Positions 59,837-64,000 of a stretch of 64,000 nt of DNA are shown one piece after another. The notes under the pieces were generated by a model, which did no database searches, was not told where the DNA came from, and was given only the letters and a program-made list of their open reading frames with translations. Each line of letters opens with the position of its first letter. The first letter of the stretch is position 1. A program made the translations under genes and the position numbers. Source of the DNA: Corynebacterium kalidii (GTDB lineage: Bacteria; Actinomycetota; Actinomycetes; Mycobacteriales; Mycobacteriaceae); contig NZ_JALIEA010000017.1 of NCBI RefSeq assembly GCF_022869005.1, positions 620,001 through 684,000 of the forward strand, in the 5' to 3' direction.

Positions 59837-59928
59837 CACCTGGTTGAGTGCGTGTCCCCTGGGCCCGACCCCCGGATAGTGGACACGGGGCTGATCACGC
59901 TACGTTCAACGAACTGAGTGTCGGGGCG

Positions 59929-59934
59929 TACGGT
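59929..59934 (+). promoter_or_regulatory. Putative leaderless -10 (TACGGT) for the gene at 59942
   Basis: TACGGT ends 7 nt before the ATG. An internal GTG with GAAAGG upstream (59960) is an alternative start. Confidence 0.4.
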
Positions 59935-59941
59935 AGACGTC

Positions 59942-60883
59942 ATGCAAGAAAGGAATGTCGTGCTGGAGCCGGAGGTCTGGCGCGCTCACCAGGAAGAGCA
60001 CCGCCGAGCCGTCGACGAGCTCACGGCCGGCCACCGGGCCCGCCGGTCCCGTGGGGAACGCCACCCTGTCTGGGACTTCATGTTCTCCTACTACCCCGTG
60101 ACGCCGGGAAAGCTCGGGCGGTGGAACCCCGGCGTCGGGGTCTCGCTCGTCGCCGACGACGGGGAGCGTCCCGGGCTCACCGGGAGCCTGCGGGACACCC
60201 GCGGTACCGGTGGCACTCCCTTGTGGGAGCTCGACGCCGACGCCCTGCTGGGACGCCGAGGGGACAGCTTCCGCTTCATCCGCCGCCTCCTGGCGGCAAC
60301 CCTGGACCACACCCCGCGGTTCAGCTGCTTCGGCATGCACGAGTGGGCGATGGTGTACCACGATGAACCGCGGCACCCGGAGCCGCTCCGCCTCGGACGG
60401 GCCGGGACCGACGACGTCGTCGAGGCCAGTACCTTACGTTGCACCCATATCGACGCCTTCCGTTTCTTCACCGAGGACGCCGTCCCCCGCAACACGCTGC
60501 ACCCCACGCGGCAGACGCAGGTCGACATGGAACAGCCGGGGTGTCTGCATGCCACCATGGACCTGTACAAGTGGGCGACGAAGCTCGGCCCCCTGGTACC
60601 CGGAGACCTCTGGCTCGACACGTTCCGCCTGGCCTGCGACGTCCGCCGGACCGACATGGAGGCCAGCCCCTATGATCTACGTCAGTGGGGTTTCGCTCCC
60701 GTCGCGGTCGAGACCCCCGAAGGCCGTGCGGAGTACGTCCGGCGTCAGCGGGACTTCGCCGCACGCGGCCAGGTACTCCGTCGGTCGCTGATCGACCTGA
60801 TCGACGTCTTCTTCGACATCGCCGGCACCACCGACGGCACAAGGAAAGTGGGGCACGGCCATGGCACGACACAGCGCACCTGA
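59942..60883 (+). CDS. Protein of the family often labelled 3-methyladenine DNA glycosylase
   Basis: 313 residues. The N-terminal pattern EVWRAHQEEHRRAVDELT, HPVWDFMFSYYPVTPGKLGRW and the central SCFGMHEWAMVYH, CTHIDAFRFFT and HPTRQTQVDMEQPGCLHA identify a conserved actinobacterial family. Many databases call it 3-methyladenine DNA glycosylase, but I see no HhH or Alk-type catalytic signature; the conserved His/Tyr/Asp residues hint at an enzyme of another sort. Overlaps the next gene by 23 nt. Confidence 0.72.
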   Translation: MQERNVVLEPEVWRAHQEEHRRAVDELTAGHRARRSRGERHPVWDFMFSYYPVTPGKLGRWNPGVGVSLVADDGERPGLTGSLRDTRGTGGTPLWELDADALLGRRGDSFRFIRRLLAATLDHTPRFSCFGMHEWAMVYHDEPRHPEPLRLGRAGTDDVVEASTLRCTHIDAFRFFTEDAVPRNTLHPTRQTQVDMEQPGCLHATMDLYKWATKLGPLVPGDLWLDTFRLACDVRRTDMEASPYDLRQWGFAPVAVETPEGRAEYVRRQRDFAARGQVLRRSLIDLIDVFFDIAGTTDGTRKVGHGHGTTQRT

Positions 60884-61709
60884 TTCGACGGTCCGGGTGG
60901 CGGGCTGGGTCTGGGCCGCCGTCGTGGCCGTGCTTCTGGTCGTCGCCGTGGTCGTCGGTTGGTTCGTCCTCGTCGGGAGCCAGCGCGACGACGAGGCCGG
61001 CGACGCCTGCATCGACGGCGAACAGGAACTCACCGTGTGGGCCGACCCGGCGGCCGAGGAGGTCGCCCGGACCCTGGCCGAGAGCTACAACGCCGGGGAG
61101 CATGTCGTCCGTGACCGCTGTGTCACCGCCGTCGTCGAGGTCATGTCCACCGCGGAGGCCACCGCGGCGTACCGCAGGGTGGAGCCCGGGGTGGCCCCGG
61201 TATGGATCCCCGCGGGCACGGGTTTCATCCCCGGCCTGTCCGGTGCCCCCGAGACGGTCGAGGTCGTGGGCACCGACGAGCTGGTGCACGTCGTGCCCGC
61301 CGGGGCGGATCCGGAACCGTCGGCAGCGGTGCTGCCCACCGGTGCGGAGTCGATGGTGTCGGCACTCGCCGCCGAGGCTGTGGGACGTGGCGCTCCCCCG
61401 GAGCAGCCTGGTCCTGACCTGCCGACCGCCCGCGGGCAGAATCTCCCGGTGCTGACCGCGGCAGGTCTGCTGGACGGTGCCGGCGACCGGGCGGAGGATG
61501 TCCGGACGGTCGGCGAGGTGGTGTTCCCGCTCGTCGCCTTCGGCTCATCACCAGCAGTAGACGAGAAGTCGGCCCGTGCGGCGGCGGACTTCGCCTCACG
61601 GGCCGACGGTGCGGACTCCGTCACGTCTGTCGCGGCATCCCCGTCGTTGACGGAGACTGCCGGGGCGTTGGCCGGGGTCCCGCTGAACAGAGCAGGGAAC
61701 GGACTCTAG
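60861..61709 (+). CDS. Membrane-anchored extracellular protein, substrate-binding-like fold
   Basis: 282 residues. A single N-terminal membrane helix (about 12-38) and a large outside domain. The segment QELTVWADPAAEEVARTLAESYN resembles the start of periplasmic-binding-like domains of actinobacterial vWA-containing proteins. Two cysteines may pair (DAC and DRC). Overlaps the upstream gene by 23 nt and the convergent regulator by 4 nt. Function unknown. Confidence 0.72.
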   Translation: MARHSAPDSTVRVAGWVWAAVVAVLLVVAVVVGWFVLVGSQRDDEAGDACIDGEQELTVWADPAAEEVARTLAESYNAGEHVVRDRCVTAVVEVMSTAEATAAYRRVEPGVAPVWIPAGTGFIPGLSGAPETVEVVGTDELVHVVPAGADPEPSAAVLPTGAESMVSALAAEAVGRGAPPEQPGPDLPTARGQNLPVLTAAGLLDGAGDRAEDVRTVGEVVFPLVAFGSSPAVDEKSARAAADFASRADGADSVTSVAASPSLTETAGALAGVPLNRAGNGL

Positions 61710-62320
61710 GAGGACTTCCTGCGACGACGGGCAGCGAGCTCGTCGGAGGGGTGGAACGCCGAGTCGGCCTGGGCAGCCGGCTCGGCAGGCTCGGAGGGGA
61801 AGGCGGTGATCGTCCCGCTGAGTTCCTTCATCAGGCCAGGCACAGCGATGCCGAAGACACCCTGCCCGCCGGCGAGGAGGTCGATGACCTCCTCCGCCGA
61901 ACGGCACTCGTAGACGGTCTTCCCGTCGGAAACCAGGGTGATGCCGGCGAGGTCATCGACGCCGAGGTTGCCGAGCTTGTCGACGGCCCGCCGGATGTTC
62001 TGCAAGGAGATCCCGGTGTCGAGCAGTCCCTTGACGATCTTCAGGACGAGGATGTCACGGAAGGAGTAGAGGCGCTGGGAGCCGGAGCCGTGGGCGGTCC
62101 GGATGGAGGGCTGGACCAACTTGGTGCGCGCCCAGTAGTCCAGCTGCCGGTAGGTGATGCCGGCGACCTGGCAGGCGATCGTCACCCGGTACCCGACTTC
62201 CTGGTCGGGACCGTCGACGTCGAACAAGGCGTCCTGCCGCGGCGACCGGACGGCGTCGGCGGTGTCCGGCGCTGTACCCTTGTCCTTGTCCGGAATGCCC
62301 CGGGCGTCGCTCCGCTCCAT
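61706..62320 (-). CDS. MerR-family regulator, second regulator of the odhI-ftsR locus (Rv1830-like)
   Basis: 204 residues. A MerR-type DNA-binding region (about 40-115: VTIACQVAGITYRQLDYWARTKLVQPS in part, GSGSQRLYSFRDIL) and a C-terminal domain with VDKLGNLGVDDLAGITLVSDG in part. By synteny (garA/odhI, ftsR, this gene) it matches mycobacterial Rv1830. GAGGAGA lies before the ATG at 62320. It has its own TTGACT-N16-TAGTCT promoter and a separate upstream palindrome. Confidence 0.85.
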   Translation of the reverse strand: MERSDARGIPDKDKGTAPDTADAVRSPRQDALFDVDGPDQEVGYRVTIACQVAGITYRQLDYWARTKLVQPSIRTAHGSGSQRLYSFRDILVLKIVKGLLDTGISLQNIRRAVDKLGNLGVDDLAGITLVSDGKTVYECRSAEEVIDLLAGGQGVFGIAVPGLMKELSGTITAFPSEPAEPAAQADSAFHPSDELAARRRRKSS

Positions 62321-62376
62321 GCTGATTCTCCTCTGGTCGGCGTGTCCGCTTGCACACCTGTGATTCGCTGCTCTCA

Positions 62377-62404
62377 AGACTAGACGGGATAGCCGGGGAG
62401 TCAA
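62377..62404 (-). promoter_or_regulatory. Promoter of the Rv1830-like MerR gene
   Basis: Minus strand TTGACT (62404-62399), 16 nt, TAGTCT (62382-62377), giving a start near 62370 and a 50-nt leader with GAGGAGA. One of the best sigma-A-like promoters in the window. Confidence 0.65.
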
Positions 62405-62447
62405 CCGGAGACCGCGGACGGTACCGGGGATGATCCCCTCATCCCTG

Positions 62448-62464
62448 AACCTCAAGTTGAGGTT
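62448..62464. promoter_or_regulatory. Perfect palindrome upstream of the MerR gene (operator candidate)
   Basis: AACCTCAA-G-TTGAGGTT, 8-bp arms around one base, with a third GAGG half site following. It lies ~45 bp upstream of the -35. A second short palindrome, GGGGAT-G-ATCCCC (62426-62438), lies between. Either could be an autoregulatory site. Confidence 0.5.
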
Positions 62465-62525
62465 GAGGCTAAGCGTAACACCCTGGGGAGTCGACATGCC
62501 TGTAACAACACGCGTGTCGTCCCGG

Positions 62526-62562
62526 CAGAAGAAAGCCCCGACCAGTGCCGGGCGGTCGGGGC
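62526..62562 (-). terminator. Rho-independent terminator of the odhI-ftsR unit
   Basis: Minus strand: GCCCCGACC, 10-nt loop, GGTCGGGGC, then TTTCTT. A perfect 9-bp stem, starting about 20 nt after the ftsR stop. Confidence 0.85.
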
Positions 62563-62581
62563 AGCGTACTGCTCGGTGACG

Positions 62582-63322
62582 TCAGCGGGGAAGCTTCCCC
62601 TTGATCAGCGCGGCGTGCAGCGAGACGACGAGCGCACTGACCTCTCTGCTGAGCTCGGCGGAACGCTCGCGGGCGTTCTCGTCGCGGCCGTGGGCCACCG
62701 GGCCGGCGACCTGGTTGACCAGGTCCGCCTGCCGCTGAGCCTGCGTGGCGAGAGTCTTGAGGTGACGGTTGTCGATCCCGTACTCCCCCATCTTCGCGGC
62801 GATCCGGACCACGTCGACGTCGTCGACGGAGAAGAACCCCGCGGCATCCGGGGTGAGCAGCGAGATCTTCACCAACGACGCGATGAACGACTCCTCGACA
62901 CCGGCGCGCGAGGCCACGTCGGCACGGGTCAGACGACGGACGGTGGCCTGCCGGAACTGGTCGGGGGTCACGGTCCCCGCGACCGACCGGCGCGCGTCCA
63001 CCGGGGTGACCTTGCCCGAGTCCATGGCCTCGAGCTGTTCCTTGATCACCTTCAGCGGCAGGAAACTGTCGCGCTGGTTGGCCAGGATGTAGCGCAGCCG
63101 GGAGATGTCCTCCGGGGAGAAGCGCCGGTAGCCGGACTTGCTCCGCTGCGGGGTGACCAGGCCCTCGGCCTCGAGGAACCGGATCTTCGACACCGTGACA
63201 TCGGGGAAGTCACCCTGGAGCTGCTTGAGGACGTCCCCGATGGACGACGTGGGCAGGACCCGCCCGGTGGCCGGGCGGGGCTCAGGCTGTGACTGCCCTG
63301 CGGCTGCGGCACTCGCTGACAC
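62582..63322 (-). CDS. ftsR: MerR-family regulator FtsR
   Basis: 246 residues from a GTG at 63322 with AGGAG 3 nt upstream; an ATG at 63334 is the alternative. Winged helix with IGDVLKQLQGDFPDVTVSKI and FLEAEGLVTPQRSKSGYRRFSPED (in part), then a regulatory C-terminal domain. In C. glutamicum the orthologue next to odhI (FtsR) activates ftsZ. A short gap (63335-63393) with a TAGTAT-like element separates it from odhI. Ends at a strong terminator. Confidence 0.9.
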   Translation of the reverse strand: MSASAAAAGQSQPEPRPATGRVLPTSSIGDVLKQLQGDFPDVTVSKIRFLEAEGLVTPQRSKSGYRRFSPEDISRLRYILANQRDSFLPLKVIKEQLEAMDSGKVTPVDARRSVAGTVTPDQFRQATVRRLTRADVASRAGVEESFIASLVKISLLTPDAAGFFSVDDVDVVRIAAKMGEYGIDNRHLKTLATQAQRQADLVNQVAGPVAHGRDENARERSAELSREVSALVVSLHAALIKGKLPR

Positions 63323-63393
63323 AGTACTCCTCACATCGGAAACGAATCCGGTGGCATGGTCTTGACAGAGGCGATACTACACGAGCCCCGGTG

Positions 63394-63828
63394 TCAGGCG
63401 TCCTTGGTTCCGTTGAGGAAGACGAGACGGAACTTGCCGATCTGAATCTCGTCGCCGTTGCTCAGCACGGCGGAGTTCTTCGGCTCCCGGTTCACGTAGG
63501 TGCCGTTCAGGCTTCCCACGTCAACCACCTCGTACTCCTCGCCGTTGCGACGGAACTCGGCGTGGCGACGCGACACGGTCACGTCGTCGAGGAAGATGTC
63601 GCTGTCGGGGTGACGGCCGGCCGCAGTCGTGTCCTGGTCGAGCAGGAACCGTGAACCGGCGTTCGGCCCACGCTTGACCACGAGGAGCGCAGAACCCGAC
63701 GGTAGACCCTCCACACCTGCAGGGGCGGACTCGGACTGCGCACCGGTCTCCATCTCCTTGAGGAGGTCAGCACGGAAGACCGAGGTCGTCTCGACCGATG
63801 CTTCCGGGATCCCGGTGTTGTCGCTCAT
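63394..63828 (-). CDS. odhI: OdhI/GarA, FHA-domain inhibitor of 2-oxoglutarate dehydrogenase
   Basis: 144 residues, near-identical in motif to corynebacterial OdhI: the N-terminal phosphorylation motif VETTSVFRADLLKEM (two adjacent Thr at 14-15), and the FHA domain with TTAAGRHPDSDIFLDD, VSRRHAEF and VDVGSLNGTYVN. Unphosphorylated OdhI binds the OdhA subunit and blocks 2-oxoglutarate dehydrogenase; kinases such as PknG release the block. It links glutamate synthesis to Ser/Thr signalling. A GGAGGAAC ribosome site precedes the ATG. Confidence 0.97.
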   Translation of the reverse strand: MSDNTGIPEASVETTSVFRADLLKEMETGAQSESAPAGVEGLPSGSALLVVKRGPNAGSRFLLDQDTTAAGRHPDSDIFLDDVTVSRRHAEFRRNGEEYEVVDVGSLNGTYVNREPKNSAVLSNGDEIQIGKFRLVFLNGTKDA

Positions 63829-64000
63829 GTTTCAGTTCCTCCTGGAATCTGTTGCAGTGTGACCATGGGCTCCCTACCGCAGGTCGCGGCAGGAGCCGTT
63901 GAGGAAAGCGGACGTGTGGTCCGCATGCCGTCTCCACCATACTACCCGGACGCCCCGACGCTCGGTGGAAAGCCTCGGCGATTCGGCGCCCGGATTCAGC
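63829..64000 (-). promoter_or_regulatory. odhI upstream region with -10-like TAGTAT
   Basis: Minus-strand TAGTAT (63944-63939) about 110 nt upstream of the odhI ATG is a good -10, with a weak -35. No other gene begins before the window ends. Confidence 0.4.

Noticed and set aside
1..64000. CRISPR arrays, tRNA/rRNA genes, IS elements, prophage or integrase genes
   Set aside because: No regularly spaced repeats, tRNA consensus arms, transposase motifs or recombinase signatures were seen in the window.

Overview
The window is high-GC, densely coded actinobacterial DNA. It most resembles a high-GC Corynebacterium (C. variabile / C. nuruki-like). The evidence is an OdhI/GarA-type FHA protein next to an FtsR-like MerR protein, a pafC-tatA-tatC-helY block, separate lnt and ppm1 genes (one fused protein in Mycobacterium tuberculosis), RbpA, an AlaT-like aminotransferase very close to the corynebacterial enzyme, and many genes with a TANNNT -10 hexamer 5-8 nt before the start codon and no Shine-Dalgarno (leaderless style). 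The genus is an inference from gene content; the species cannot be fixed from the sequence alone.

Layout. 1-10156: conserved block on the + strand: pafC, two tandem tatA genes, tatC, helY helicase, Xaa-Pro peptidase, SDR reductase, fxsA, lnt, ppm1 (twin-arginine export, RNA helicase, lipoprotein acylation, polyprenol-phosphate mannose). 10153-12092 (-): a DUF222/HNH endonuclease gene with a perfect LexA/SOS-box match, then rbpA with a SigH/SigR-type promoter. 12219-16797 (+): zinc-ribbon protein, YceI, small membrane protein, MgtE, a 495-nt gap with a perfect 33-bp palindrome, a class V aminotransferase and an MTH1187 protein. 16807-22580 (-): dioxygenase, DUF4287-like protein, membrane protein, methyltransferase, thioesterase, LuxR response regulator and its histidine kinase. 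22640-27723: GAP membrane protein, a decayed MetX-like hydrolase, a lipoprotein PBP, two META-domain proteins, a HAD phosphatase. 27686-35475: MocR regulator divergent from an EamA exporter plus AlaT paralogue, GlxA regulator, NTF2 and DJ-1 proteins, PdxK, FUSC.

35531-39846: a Ro60-like TROVE/vWA protein with a small HTH partner and a structured ~230-nt leader, then two membrane proteins of unknown function. 39965-48889: BCCT transporter, phosphoribosyltransferase, divergent flavoprotein dehydrogenase and MFS transporter, a degenerate cyclopropane-synthase-like protein, ndh. 48988-52174: TPP riboswitch and a thiamine salvage operon thiM-thiE-thiD/tenA (last gene a fusion). 52203-58251: PaaI thioesterase, gnd, DEAD-box helicase, two CNNM/CorC proteins. 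58252-59836: a lower-GC patch with a small secreted protein and a MerR/DUF998 pair with a textbook 19-bp-spacer MerR promoter. 59942-63828: a family often labelled 3-methyladenine glycosylase, a secreted-domain protein, a MerR regulator, ftsR, odhI.

Functional themes are envelope and export, stress control of transcription and DNA repair (SOS, SigH), cofactor salvage (thiamine, pyridoxal), and amino acid or osmolyte transport. The most unusual locus is the TROVE/HTH module. No tRNA, rRNA, CRISPR array, IS element or prophage was seen.
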